DNA of 64,000 nucleotides, taken from Astragalus membranaceus. Lineage: Eukaryota; Streptophyta; Magnoliopsida; Fabales; Fabaceae. The position numbers and the translations under genes are program-made. The DNA lies in assembly GCA_039519185.1 (NCBI GenBank), contig CM076847.1:20953251-21017250 (forward strand), read 5' to 3'. Numbering within the stretch: the first letter of the stretch is position 1; every line of letters starts with the position of its first letter. This document shows positions 32,483-43,723 of the stretch, piece by piece. The notes below the pieces were generated by a model, which made no database searches, was not told the DNA's origin, and saw only the letters and a list, made by a program, of their open reading frames with translations.

Positions 32483-34100
32483 TGGACTATATGATAAGCT
32501 TAGAGGGGGGTGAATTAGGTTATATGCTAAAATTGAAATCTTTTTAATTTTCAAAAAATTAACAATGCACGTTTAAATCGAATGCGGAAAATAGGATTTA
32601 AACAATATGCAATACCTAAGCAAGCTATAACTATGACAGAACCAGTTACAGTGATATTTTACGCTAACCGTACTATTATCAAATTTAACGATAAACAGAT
32701 TGTGATATTGAATGCAGCGCAATAAAATCAAATATAACGATAAACAAATATAAACAAAAAACAAAGTAAAGAGAAGGGAAAGAGATACATCGTGATTTTT
32801 ACGAGGTTCGGGATAAAAGCCTTACGTCCTCGGCCTCCGGTTTTGAAACCTTTGGACTTGATAAAAACCACTATATGAGAAGAACTTCTTCAACGTCTTA
32901 CAAGCAAGCAACTTCCCTATAGCTACCACACCACTCTCAATTTTCCCCAAATTGAGAACCCAAGCTCCCCGCTAAGGATTTCGCTAACAACTCAATCTCC
33001 CCGATTGAATTACCCAAGAACACTTCCCAGGATTTCACAACAACCAAGTAATAGATGAATACAACTGAAAAACAATGATCCAATCACTCAAGCAGTATAA
33101 CAGTATAGTAGTTGAGAGAGATGAGTGATTTGAGAGAGTTCTTTTCTTCTTTTTTTGATTTTTGAGTTGTGCGTTGTGTTCTCTCTACCTTCGTGAAAAA
33201 ACCCTAAGTGCCTCTTTATAGGGTTTGTAGAAATATGACCGTTGAGGAAATTTTTCACGTAAAATAGATGAGTAGTAAATCGATTGATTGCTTAAAACAA
33301 TGTGTATGTGAATCGATTTATTTACTCAAAATATGACCGTTGAAAGCTTCTAAAAAGAGATGAATCGATTATGTGTTTAAATAGGAGTGTATAGAAATCG
33401 ATTCATTTGCTTGAGAAATACGAAGGTTGAAATCGATTTATGGCTTTAAAAGATAAGGAAGAAATCGATTTTGCTCTTCACAATAGCAAGTGAAAAATCG
33501 ATTTCTTGCCTGTGGGAAACAGGTGAGGAATTGATTCCTGGCTTTAAAAGAGAGAGAGAGAGAGAGAGAGGAATCGATTTTTCTATTTAAAAACACAAGG
33601 CCGTCAATCGATTGTTTTTTTTCCAAAACATATTCCTTTAAAAACCCGTAGGCTAGAAATCGATTTCTAGCTTTGTGAAGGAAGCCACAACTCGATTTCT
33701 AGCTTGAATAATTTGGTTAGAAATCGATTTTCAACTTATAAAAACAAAGTCATCAATCGATTCTTACCTTTACCATTTTCTCATGCTACGTGCCTACCTA
33801 TTAGGCTTTTATATAAAAGATTTTTCTAAAGTTTTAACACAACAGTTATATTTTAAAAAATCATCTCTCAACTACTAAAAGTTATAGAACTGAAGTGATA
33901 GGATCTTACATGGTGTCCTATCAAAAGCAGATTAACAAATAGTTCTTGAACTCTAGAGTAGCTTCTCCTCCAAGCCGCTACACTTTAAGATATCCTGCTC
34001 TTTGATTCATGTCCTGTACTTTTGTTCAACTATAACCATTAGTAGATAGATTGTAATTTGTTATCATACAAAACAAAGAGTGTTTGTCCTTGGTTCAACA
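32483..34100 (-). repeat. 5' LTR of the Maximus-like element, with AATCGATT array
   Basis: About 1.6 kb from TGTTGAACC at 34100 to TCCA at 32483 on the minus strand. Between about 33270 and 33780 there are about a dozen AATCGATT or close variants, mostly 25-45 bp apart and each set in different flanking sequence. An (AG)n tract lies at about 33551-33571. Confidence 0.85.
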
Positions 34101-35479
34101 AAAGTTACATGGGGACTAAGTCAACATGCATGCAAAAAGAATATAACTAATAGGAAAGAAAAGCAAACCTATTAAAAAGAGGTTTGTTTGAAAAATGAAA
34201 AGGATTGAATCTTTGAAACATTGTCTTACACTAAACCTCTAGTTGGAGTTATTTTCAAAAAAACAAAGTTGGCCCAATTTTTAGCTCCAAAACTATTGCT
34301 TCTGGGATAGGAAAGGGCCAAGTTTGTATCTTTTTTTCTTTCTTCCTTGACGTTAAAAAAATATGGCTTGCTCCTCGTTTTGTTGCTCTAGCATCCGGAT
34401 TGTGTTTTGCATTTGCTGCATCTCCTCGCCTGGTCCTTCAACCGTGTCACTGTGAGTTGTCTGTTCGAACATCCCGCGGTCTCATGAGGAAAGAGTAACA
34501 TGCACTATTTATACTACAAAGGGAGTCCTACAGTGCTCTACACTATAGGATATCGTTGTCCTGCACATGCCACTGAGGTAGTGGTGTGGCCACTACTTCG
34601 GTATGAGCCAATGATTGGCTTCCACGTCCTCCTCACTTGTCTTCTAGTCGGAAGCGTCCGAATTGTGCGTTGCTGCTCCTCGTTTTGTTGCTTTAGCATC
34701 CAGATTGTGTCTTGCATTCGCTACATCTCCTCTCTTGGTCCTTCAACATCACGATGCGTATTTTGGTTTGAACATCCCGGTGGTCTCACAAGGAAAGAGT
34801 AACATGCACTATTTATACTACCAAGGGAGTCCTACGATGCTCTACACTATAGGGTATCGCTGTCGTGCACATGCCACTGAGGTAGTGGTGTGGCCACTAC
34901 TTCGGTATGAGCCAATGATTGGCTGCCACGTCCTCCTCACTTGTCTTCTAGTCGGACTCATCATGCTTTATATGCGGTCTACATGGCAGCACATGCAGTA
35001 CAAACGCCCTCCGTGGTACTATCTGTGTCTCCTCGCGTGTCCATTGCGCTCCTCGACACCTCTTCTCGGCTATTATGGGTTCTCCTCGATTTTCAGGAGC
35101 CTTAGTTGGTATTTTCGGACATGCCGATACAATTACAAATGCTAGAACAAAAGCTACAAAAGAAAAATTTCACCATGAAGAATGAGAGACCAATAGTATT
35201 AGCTCGCAATGTTGTAAGTATACCTGCACGTGGGTCTTGCACCTGCACGAGATCACCACCTCAGTTCTCCCCTAACATAGCAAGGAATTCGCACATTGGT
35301 TCCCTTCTACAATTGTGACATAAACTGCATCTCGAATTTCACCTCATGTTCTGTCTAATTATCTCTATTTCATTGCTAAATCTATGAAGTGAAGACATTT
35401 AATGATTAACATAGTTTACCACTATGAGAGGGTCAGAAACACAACACACTTCTTTGAACTCTTTCTCCCAATAGAGATA
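34101..35479. other. Intergenic region with a 305-bp tandem duplication
   Basis: Segments 34371-34652 and 34676-34956 are tandem copies 305 bp apart, sharing CTCCTCGTTTTGTTGCT, AGTAACATGCACTATTTATA and CACTTGTCTTCTAGTCGGA. The plus-strand ORFs here (100 and 160 codons) repeat each other because of this duplication and look like no known protein. At 35141-35318 an open stretch (QMLEQKLQKKNFTMKNERP) might be a gene remnant; I do not recognise it. Confidence 0.5.
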
Positions 35480-35484
35480 GATTG

Positions 35485-35675
35485 TGTAGGAGTATACGAT
35501 ATTTTCATTTAGTATACTCAATTAGTCTAGTATATTTTGTTCAGTATATCCAGTTAGTCTAGTAACTAACCCCTCTCACTTGTAACTAGCTGATCCTCTC
35601 ACATATAAGAGATCACAATGTAATCAGTTGAATCAATGAATTAGTTTTCAGTTTTGCTCATTCTATTTCTCAATA
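35485..35675 (+). repeat. 5' LTR of copia C1
   Basis: 191 bp from TGTAGGAGTATA to TTCTCAATA, followed directly by the PBS. The 3' copy is at 41214-41404. The final ATA is assigned to the LTR because the TSD starts right after it in the 3' copy. Confidence 0.9.
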
Positions 35676-35688
35676 TGGTATCCAGAGC
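35676..35688 (+). other. Primer-binding site of copia C1
   Basis: TGGTATCCAGAGC, complementary to the 3' end of initiator tRNA-Met, directly after the 5' LTR. Confidence 0.85.
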
Positions 35689-35726
35689 TTTCTGATCCGT
35701 TTCTCTTTTTTTCCCTTTTTTCTCCA

Positions 35727-36668
35727 ATGGCTTCCCCCAACAATCAACCACCGCCGCCACCGGTTGGTGCTCCGGTCTCAGACGTTCAATCAACGCCGCG
35801 CACTGACGCGAGCACTGGTAGAACTATTGCATCAGAAATCAAAGAATTCCGCCACAAGATCACTGAAAAACTTCACGAAGAGAACTTCGTTTTGTGGCGA
35901 CAACAAGTCGAACCGGTGATTAAAGCGCATCGTCTTCACCACTTTCTAGTTGCTCCTCGCATCCCTCCGCGGTTCCTCAGCGAGCAAGATATTGCGATCG
36001 AACAAGAAAACCATGCGTATCACCTAAGGGAAGCACAAGATCAAATGTTGCTTTCGTGGCTGCAAACCACTCTCTCCACTGGTGTTCAAGCTCGCGTTGT
36101 TGGTTGTATCCACTCATCTGAACTCTGGGAGAAGATCTTCACCTACTTTCAGAAATTAGGTCGAACAAAGGTTCGTCAATTGAGAACTGAACTTCGCACG
36201 ATGACGCTTGAGAATCTCACTGTCAAAGAATACCTTGCGAAGATCAAATCTCTAGTTGACTCACTTGCCTCAATCAGAGATTCTGTTTCCTCTCGCAATG
36301 ATCTTGACGCGATTCTCGACGGTTTACCACAGGCGTACGATCCGATCATCTCGATCATTGAAAGTCGTTTTGACGATGACATCTCTGTTGAAGAAGCCGA
36401 AGCGCTGTTGCTTGGACAAGAAATCCGCTTTAGCGCTACCGCAAGCAAACTGCAAGTGACTCTGCAACTGTTCTTCTCACTCAAGCTCCTACGCAACAAT
36501 CCACTACTACTCAATCTTCTCAAGGTACTGCTAATGCTGTAGAAAACTCACAACCTGCTGAGCAACACTCTCAGGGCTTTGGTTATCGTGGTCGTGGCTG
36601 TGGTAGAGGCCGTGGCCGTGGCCGTGGCAGTAGATCTAACGTTCAGTGCCAAGTCTGCAACAAGGTGT
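35727..36668 (+). pseudogene. gag of copia C1, frameshifted
   Basis: From the ATG at 35727 the frame has a Pro-rich start, a gag core (ENFVLWRQQVEPVIKAHRL, ELWEKIFTYFQKLGRTKVRQ, LDAILDGLPQAYDPII) and breaks by frameshift near 36470. The other frame continues with a Ser/Gln-rich stretch, an Arg-Gly block (RGRGRGRG) and the start of a zinc knuckle (CQVCNK). A TAG inside the knuckle at 36667 comes from a second small indel; the knuckle's HSAAYC part is in the next frame. Confidence 0.85.
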
Positions 36669-38288
36669 AGGACACTCTGCTGCATACTGCTATCACAGAT
36701 TTAATCAGTATTACAATCCTACTATGCCTCAACAAAACTTCAATCCCTATGCTTATGTGAGACCCCAAGCTCCTCCACCAAACCAGTGGCATGCATCCTT
36801 CAATGCTCAATCACAGCCTCAGCAAGCAACTGCACTGATGGTGAACACTCCTCAACAACAAAATCCTAACTTCTTTGGGGATACAGCAGCTTCACTTCAT
36901 GTCACCAACAATGGCCAAAACATACAGCATCCTCAAGTCTCCCTAGACACACCTAGCCAAGTCTTTGTTGGCAATGGTCAAGGTTTGGCTGTCCAATCTT
37001 CCGGTTCCCCTTCTTTTAACTCTCCATTTAATCCTGATTTTACATTCCATCTGCACAATTTACTTCATGTACCTGGCATTTCAAAAAATCTTATTAGTGT
37101 GCACAAATTCCTGCGTGACAATCCTGTTTTCTTTGAGATTCACTTGAATGATATGCTTGTCAAATCACAGGCTACACATGAAGTACTGTTTCATGGACGT
37201 GCTGGCCCTGATGGACTGTATGAATTCAAGGATCTACTACCACAAGCTGTCAGTATCTCTCATGCCTCAAACTCTTGTTCTGTTCCTGTTTCTACTACTA
37301 TTAACAGTGTAATTTCACCACTGTCCAAGTCTGATAATATACATACATGGCATCTAAGACTAGGCCATCCCAATTTTAACACTTTGAAGCATATTTTTCA
37401 ATTGTGTAATCTGCCATTGCCTAATAAAGACACTTCCACATTTTGTGATTCTTGCTGTGCTGGTAAATCGCATAGAGCTAGTTGATAGTGACCTGTGGGG
37501 CCCCTCACCAATGGCATCATCCACAGGCTTTTATTACTATCTCACGTTTGTAGCTCTATGCGATTTACCGGCAATGGCATCATCCACGTTTCACTTGGTT
37601 TTACTTACTCAAAAACAAGTCTGAAACATTTAATATCTTTAAACAGTTCAAAGCTATGGCAGAACTCTAATTCAATGCCAAGTTAAAGACTATCCAGACT
37701 GATTGGGGAGGAGAGTTTCGCCCTCTCTCTAAATATCTAGCTGATTTAGGTGTCATTCACAGCCTCATTTGTCCACACACACACACCACCACCAAAATGG
37801 AGTTGTAGAGCGGAAACATAGACATGTTGTTGAACTTGGTCTCACTCACTTATTTCAAGCTAGATTACCTATTAGTTTCTGGGATCATGCATTTGCCACT
37901 GCTGTACACCTCATTAATCGGTTGCCTACAGCCTCTTTACTTGGTGGCATTCCCTTTCAAGTGTTGTATGGTCAATTACCTGATTATTCTTTTCTTAGGG
38001 CCTTTGGTTGCAGCTGTTTCCCATGCTTAAGACCCTATAATGCAAATAAACTAGATTTCAGGTCCCATGAGTGTGTCTTTTTGGGCGACTCATCCTCTCA
38101 CAAAGGATACAAGTGCCTCTCACCTAATGGTCGTATCTATGTCTCCAAGGATGTTGTGTTTAATGAGCAGAAATTTCCCTACAAAGAACTGTTTGAAGCA
38201 TCTGTTCCTGCCACTCAAACACCTTCACAGAATAGCACTCCAACCTCTGCCAATATCCCAACCATACCATCCACAACACAAACCTCAC
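36669..38288 (+). pseudogene. Protease and integrase of copia C1 (first copy), broken
   Basis: The frame 36646-37485 carries the protease remnant (FGDTAASLHVTNN, a DTA site in place of DSG), a pre-integrase domain (HTWHLRLGHPNFNTLKHIF) and CDSCCAGKSHRAS, then a stop. The integrase core that follows is disrupted by a 28-bp insertion containing an inverted copy of nearby sequence (see findings) and by a CA-repeat frameshift at about 37775-37790. From 37769 the frame resumes with NGVVERKHRHVVELGL and runs to RIYVSKDVVFNEQ. The segment from 37192 is then repeated. Confidence 0.85.
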
Positions 38289-39372
38289 TCAAGTGCTATT
38301 GCATGGACGTGCTGGCCCTGATGGACTGTATGAATTCAAGGATCTGCTACCACAAGCTGCCAGTATCTCTCCTGCCTCAAACTCTTGTTCTGTTCCTGTT
38401 TCTACTACTATTAACAGTGTAATTTCACCACTGTCCAAGTCTGATAGTATACATACAGTGCATCTAAGACTAGGCCATCCATATTTTAACACTTTGAAGC
38501 ATATTTTTCAATTGTGTAATCTGCCATTGCCTAATAAAGACACTTCCACATTTGTGATTCTTGCTGTGCTGGTAAATCGCAAAGAGCTAGTTTATAGTGA
38601 CCTGTGGGGCCCCTCACCAATGGCATCATCCACAGGCTTCTATTACTATCTCACATTTGTAGATGCACACTCACGTTTCACTTGGTTTTACTTACTCAAA
38701 AACAAGTCTGAAACATTTAATATCTTTAAACAGTTCAAAGCTATGGCAGAACTCCAATTCAATGCCAAGTTAAAGACTATCCAGACTGATTGGGGAGGAG
38801 AGTTTCGCCCTCTCTCTAAATATCTAGCTGATTTAGGTGTCATTCACAGCCTCATTTGTCCACACACACACACCACCAAAATGGAGTTGTAGAGCGGAAA
38901 CATAGACATGTTGTTGAACTTGGTCTCACTCACTTATTTCAAGCTAGATTACCTATTAGTTTCTGGGATCATGCATTTGCCACTGCTGTACACCTCATTA
39001 ATCGGTTGCCTACAGCCTCTTTACTTGGTGGCATTCCCTTTCAAGTGTTGTATGGTCAATTACCTGATTATTCTTTTCTTAGGGCCTTTGGTTGCAGTTG
39101 TTTCCCATGCTTAAGGCCCTATAATGCACATAAACTAGATTTCAGGTCCCATGAGTGTGTCTTTTTGGGAGACTCATCCTCTCACAAAGGATACAAGTGC
39201 CTCTCACCTAATGGTCGTATCTATGTCTCTAAGGATGTTGTGTTTAATGAGCAGAAATTTCCCTACAAAGAACTGTTTGAAGCATCTGTTCCTGCCACTC
39301 AAACACCTTCACAGAATAGCACTCCAACCTCTGCCAATATCCCAACCATACCATCCACAACACAAACCTCAC
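37192..39372 (+). repeat. 1.1-kb internal tandem duplication in copia C1
   Basis: Segments 37192-38288 and 38302-39372 are near-identical from CATGGACGTGCTGGCC to ACACAAACCTCAC, separated by 13 bp. Each holds the pre-integrase domain, the integrase core and the integrase C-terminal part. The first copy has extra bases; the second flows on into RT. The duplication is absent from the usual copia gene order. Confidence 0.95.
38293..38892 (+). pseudogene. Second integrase copy of copia C1
   Basis: The frame reads pre-integrase (HTVHLRLGHPYFNTLKHIF), then LVYSDLWGPSPMASSTGFYY and the integrase core (FVDAHSRFTWFYLLKNKSE, TIQTDWGGEF). It stops after ICPHTHTTKMEL because one extra CA in a CA repeat shifts the frame out of NGVVERKHRH. 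The first D of the catalytic triad sits in SDLWGP and the second in QTDWGGEF. Confidence 0.85.
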
Positions 39373-41180
39373 AACACCCTCCATCATCAATAACTCTCTC
39401 ATCACCAGAAACCACCTCTCCAGCATCTGTTCATCATCAAACTAACTCACCAGATGCCTCACCCAATATCTCACCAGCACCTACTCCCAGCACCACTGTC
39501 TCAGCCCCAATACCTACACCTAGCCCTTCCCCTCCACCAACAAACACTCATCCTATCCAAACTCGTGCTAAAAGTGGCATAGTCAAACCCAAAGTACATC
39601 CTACACTGCTTGTCACTCATACTGAACCCAAGACTGTCAAGACAGCTCTACAACAGCCAGCTTGGCACTCTGCTATGCAAGAGGAGTATTCAGCTTTGAT
39701 GAGAAATGACACCTGGTCCTTGGTACCTCTACCTCCTGGCAAAAATGTGGTTGGCTGTAAGTGGGTCTTCCATGTGAAAGAGAATGCTGATGGCCCACTA
39801 AACAAATATAAAGCAAGACTTGTGGCTAAAGGCTTCCACCAACAACAAGGGCTAGATTTCAATGAAACCTTCTCACCAGTCATCAAACCTGTCACAATCA
39901 GGATCATCCTCACTATGGCTCTAACACACAAATGTGATCTACATCAAATTGATGTAAACAATGCCTTTCTTAATGGCAACTTGACTGAGGAAGTATACAT
40001 GTCTCAACCACGAGGCTTCGAAGCTGCTGATAAGTCTCAGGTTTGCAGGTTAAACAAAGCCATCTATGGCCTTAAACAGGCACCACGTGCTTGGTTTGAC
40101 AAGCTCAAAGCCACCTTACTTCAGCTTGGGTTCAAGGGAAGTAAATGTGATCCATCACTCTTCACATTCAAAGATAAGTTTGCTACTGTTTATCTACTGG
40201 TTTATGTAGAATATATCATTCTAACAGGAACATCCAATGCTCTCATAAAGCAGCTCATTCAGAAGCTTGATTCAGTATTTTCACTCAAGAAACTTGGCAA
40301 ACTTGATTATTTCTTAGGCATTGAAGTCAAACACTTGCATGATGGCTCTCTTCTGCTCACACAAAACAAATACATTAGAGACTTACTGCTCAAGACAAAC
40401 ATGACAGAGGCCAAACCAATTTCTACTCCTATGGTCACCAACCTCAAATTGTCCAAACAAGGCACTAACTACCTTCCTGATCCTGCTACGTATAGGTCAG
40501 TTGTGGGTGCCCTACAATACACAACAATCACCAGACCAGAAATCAGCTTTGCTGTTAATAAGGTGTGTCAGTTTATGGACTCTCCTCTTGAGTCACATTG
40601 GACTGCTACAGTCAAGAGAATCCTTAGGTATCTCAAAGGCACGCTCAATCATGGTCTGTTACTCAAGGAAGCTCCTATCTCTCAACCACTATCCCTTACA
40701 GCTTGGTGTGATGCAGACTGGGCTGCTGATGTGGATGACAGGAAATCAACCTCTGGAGTCGCAGTTTACCTTGGGCCCAATCTTGTCTCCTGGTGGTCCA
40801 AGAAACAAACAGCGGTGGCACGATCAAGTGCTGAAGCTGAGTATAGAAGCTTAGCTATGGTCACAGCTGAAGTTACATGGATTCAATCTCTTCTCTCAGA
40901 ATTGGGAATTAACCACACCACTCCTCAGATCCTGTGTGACAATCAAAGTGCAGTTGCACTTGCACACAATCCCATCTTACATGCTAGAACAAAGCATATT
41001 GAGCTAGAGCTCTTCTTTGTTCGTGACAAAGTCCTATCCAAACAGCTACAAGTTTCACACATCCCAGGACTAGATCAGTGGGCAGATATTCTGACCAAAC
41101 CTCTATCAGCTAACAGGTTTTTGCTGTTAAAGACCAAGCTCAATGTGGCTGCTCTCAAGGTTCCCCTGCACCCACCATGA
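38856..41180 (+). pseudogene. Copia C1 integrase end, RT and RNase H, 774 codons
   Basis: The frame is open but starts from TTG inside the shifted CA repeat, so it was the 3' part of a polyprotein. It contains the integrase tail (NGVVERKHRHVVELGL), a Pro/Ser/Thr linker, RT (WVFHVKENADGPLNKYKARL, DVNNAFLNG, AIYGLKQAPRAW) and RNase H (WCDADWAADVDDRKST, SAEAEYRSL, RTKHIELELFFVRD, ADILTKPL). The RT active site, normally YVDD, reads YVEY at about codons 450-453: both catalytic Asp are replaced, so polymerase activity should be lost. Confidence 0.9.
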
Positions 41181-41181
41181 G

Positions 41182-41213
41182 CTTGTGTGTGGGGGGGGGG
41201 GGGGGGTGGGGGG
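41182..41213 (+). other. Polypurine tract of copia C1
   Basis: A run of 17 G, then TGGGGGG, lies directly before the 3' LTR. Such tracts prime plus-strand DNA synthesis. The long G homopolymer is unusual even for a PPT and may be inflated by slippage. Confidence 0.8.
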
Positions 41214-41404
41214 TGTAGGAGTATATGATATTTTCATTTAGTATACTCAGTTAGTCTAGTATATTCTATTCAGTATATTCTGTTAGTCTAGTAACTAACC
41301 CCTCTCACTTGTAACTAGCTGATCCTCTCACATATAAGAGATCACAATGTAATCAGTTGAATCAATGAATCAGTTTTCAGTTTTGCTCATTCTGTTTCTC
41401 AATA
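41214..41404 (+). repeat. 3' LTR of copia C1
   Basis: 191 bp, same ends as the 5' LTR, followed by the TSD GATTG at 41405-41409. Confidence 0.9.
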
Positions 41405-41409
41405 GATTG

Positions 41410-42281
41410 CAAGTATAAGAGAGCTACAATTTTCGCGTGCGTAATCTCAACGCCTTCTAGAGATCCAAAATATGCATAAAAAATACCTTTTATTCAAAAA
41501 GTCCTAAACTTCATTGGGTTGACACGCGTCAGAGTTGACCTATGGAGACTCAATACCTAGGTTAACAATTATGACTTCATGCACACTAGGTTGGTTAGCA
41601 CCAAGTCCAATGGAACAATTTCTTTATAATAGGCCAGTCAGTACATGGGCAAAAGAAAACGATGCATCATGGTTTTATTCACACATGAATGTACGTATGT
41701 TTTATTTCCTTGTCATTCCCTTCCTGGATAGTCACAGATGCTTTATTTCCTTGTCATACTTAGTTAAAAATTTGTTTAACTTTAAATGTCCTTTTAGCAA
41801 GTAGAACACTCAAAACTTAAGAACTCCAATCAAATCTTCAACAAGAAAGATCACGTACTCATATGTCCAATCAAATCTTCAACAAGAAAGGAAACATACT
41901 AATACATAATCATATTTATACACCCAATCCATTTAGAACACACCAAAACATATGTCATATATGATTGAAATCTTCCAGAGAGTTTCATTCAAACCATATA
42001 ACCACCACACAAAAACTTTTGGACATTCGAACTTATTTGAAGTTCTCTTAACTACCTCAAATGCTTTTCTTCCAAGTAAGCTTTAACGCTTCCAACTCTA
42101 AGTCCACTATCAACAACAACCTTCACCGTAAGTAAGACATACTTAGAACACAAAAACCCCAGAGTAAACCCTACGGGGAGACTCACGACCCTAACAACAA
42201 ACCAAACAGAAAAGCTTTTCTTTCACTTTCGATCAAAGGAGAGAATAGAATTTAAGATCACACCACGTAAAGAGAAGAGGT
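41410..42281. other. Intergenic stretch between two copia elements
   Basis: An exon-like open stretch at about 41535-41700 (CTLGWLAPSPMEQFLYNRPV) ends at a GTACGT donor-like site; I do not recognise it. At 41830-41890 the phrase CCAATCAAATCTTCAACAAG is repeated. The last about 200 bp may be the 5' leader of the LINE found after copia C2. Confidence 0.35.
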
Positions 42282-42286
42282 AACTC

Positions 42287-42573
42287 TGTTATCTTATAAC
42301 TCATGTTGAGATTTACTAGTTACTTTTACCATTTACCATTTACATTTGTGTTAGAGTTAATTTCATTAATTTGTCATTTGAGTTAATTTCATTTGAGTTG
42401 CATTTAGTTTGTTAGATACTCAATACATTGTAATAAAAATACTGCTTCAGCAATAATACACACAGTTTCTGTTTTCTCAGTTTTTAGCCTATCTTCTTCT
42501 TCATTCTGTGTTGCTGCGCAAATGTTTCTTCTCTGTGAGTTTGAGCATGAGTGATGCTCAGATTACCACAACA
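42287..42573 (+). repeat. 5' LTR of copia C2
   Basis: 287 bp from TGTTATCTTATAACTC to ATTACCACAACA. The 3' copy is about 40 bp shorter because it lacks the TTGAGTTGCATTTAG region. Confidence 0.92.
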
Positions 42574-42576
42574 AAT

Positions 42577-42589
42577 TGGTATCTAGAGC
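42577..42589 (+). other. Primer-binding site of copia C2
   Basis: TGGTATCTAGAGC, complementary to initiator tRNA-Met, three bases after the 5' LTR. Confidence 0.85.
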
Positions 42590-42762
42590 TTTGATTGTTG
42601 AGCGATTCGAGAAACACGAGCGACGGTGAGAGTTGTGCGTGATTTCGTTTCTTCGATTTGCATCAAATTGAAGTTCGAAATCGAAAGGAATCACGATTTG
42701 AGTCCTAGGGTTGGGAAACACGAGCGATTGTGAGAATCGAGCGATCAACACAGAGAACGACG

Positions 42763-43718
42763 ATGAACAGAGGAAACGGTGACTTCAACACGAAGTTTCC
42801 GGTGTTTGACGGCAAGAACTCGAATCGGTGGTCGATCCAGATGCGTGTGTTGTTCGGTGCTCAAGATGTGCTTGAGCTCGTCAACGATGGCTACGTTCCT
42901 GTAGCTGAGAACGCAACCGAGGCACAGAGAAATGCACAAAACGACGTGAGGAAGAAGGATCAGAAAGCTTAGTTCTACATTCATCAGTGTGTAGATCAGA
43001 AGGTTTTTGAGAAGATTGCTGAGGCAACTACAACGAATGGTGCTTGGGATATTCTGGTGAGGTGTTACGGTGGTGATGCGATGGTGAAGAAGGTGAAATT
43101 GCAGTCTCTTCGCAAACAGTATGACAAACCTGAACATGAAAGATAGTGAGAAGGTTGCTGATTACATTTCGCGTGTAATTACAGTGACAAATGAGATGAA
43201 GACTTGCGGAGAAACCATCAGTGAGCAGATAATTGTAGAGAAGGTACTTAGATCTTTGATTCCTCAGTTTGATTTTATAGTTGTAGCTATAGAACAATCG
43301 AAAGATACCAGTACAATGAAAATAGATGAATTACAAGGTAATTTAGAGGCACATGAATTACGATTGACTGAGAGAAATGCTGAGAAAGACACTGCACAAG
43401 CACTTAAGGCCTTGAATGTGAACAAAGCAAACAATAATAAGCAGTCTAACTGGAAAAATAATAAGTGGAAGAGTAAGAAACATGCATGTCTTGATAATAA
43501 GAATAAGAAGAGTGGTGAACAGTGTAGAGAAGGGAGAGTCTTCAAATCAAAGTGGTAAGAAGACTAAGAATTACCAAAAGGGAAAGGAGAAATTTGATAA
43601 GAGAAAAATTCAGTGTTTCAATTGTGATAAGTATGGCCACTTTGCTGATGAATGTTGGTCAAACAAGGAAAATAATAATGAAGAGGCTAATATAGCTCAA
43701 GGAGATTCTGAAGAAGAG
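42763..43718 (+). pseudogene. gag of copia C2, with stop and frameshifts
   Basis: From the ATG at 42763 it reads MNRGNGDFNTKFPVFDGKNS, then a TAG at about 42970 replaces a residue in KA-FYIHQCVD. A frameshift at about 43120 precedes NLNMKDSEKVADYISRV, and another at about 43520 leads into the zinc knuckle CFNCDKYGHFADEC, which is intact. The frame ends EEPV at the G2 insertion point. An intact copy would form the particle core. Confidence 0.9.
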
Positions 43719-43723
43719 CCTGT

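Larger units (their letters stand above)
20872..34100 (-). mobile_element. Rearranged Maximus/SIRE-like Ty1-copia element
   Basis: On the minus strand the order is 5' LTR (34100-32483), PBS, gag, protease start, a gap filled by chromovirus sequence, end of RT plus RNase H, polypurine tract and a 3' LTR fragment. The LTR starts TGTTGAACC. The polypurine tract (AAAAAGGGGGAGTT) lies against the 3' LTR. The protease reading frame stops at FNLLSV near 30343 and the pol frame resumes near the end of RT at 21945, so integrase and most RT are missing: this is not a simple nested insertion. Several gag frameshifts show that the element is dead. Confidence 0.85.
35485..41404 (+). mobile_element. Ty1-copia element C1 with short LTRs, TSD GATTG
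   Basis: Flanked by GATTG at 35480-35484 and 41405-41409. LTRs of 191 bp, PBS, gag, protease, integrase, RT, RNase H and a G-rich polypurine tract are all present. Frameshifts in gag and integrase, a 1.1-kb internal duplication and a mutated RT motif show that it is dead. The LTRs differ at about eight positions by eye, so it is fairly young. Confidence 0.93.

Noticed and set aside
41535..41804. 89-codon ORF as a gene
   Set aside because: Only its first half looks exon-like; it runs past a GTACGT site into AT-rich sequence, and no homologue is recognised.
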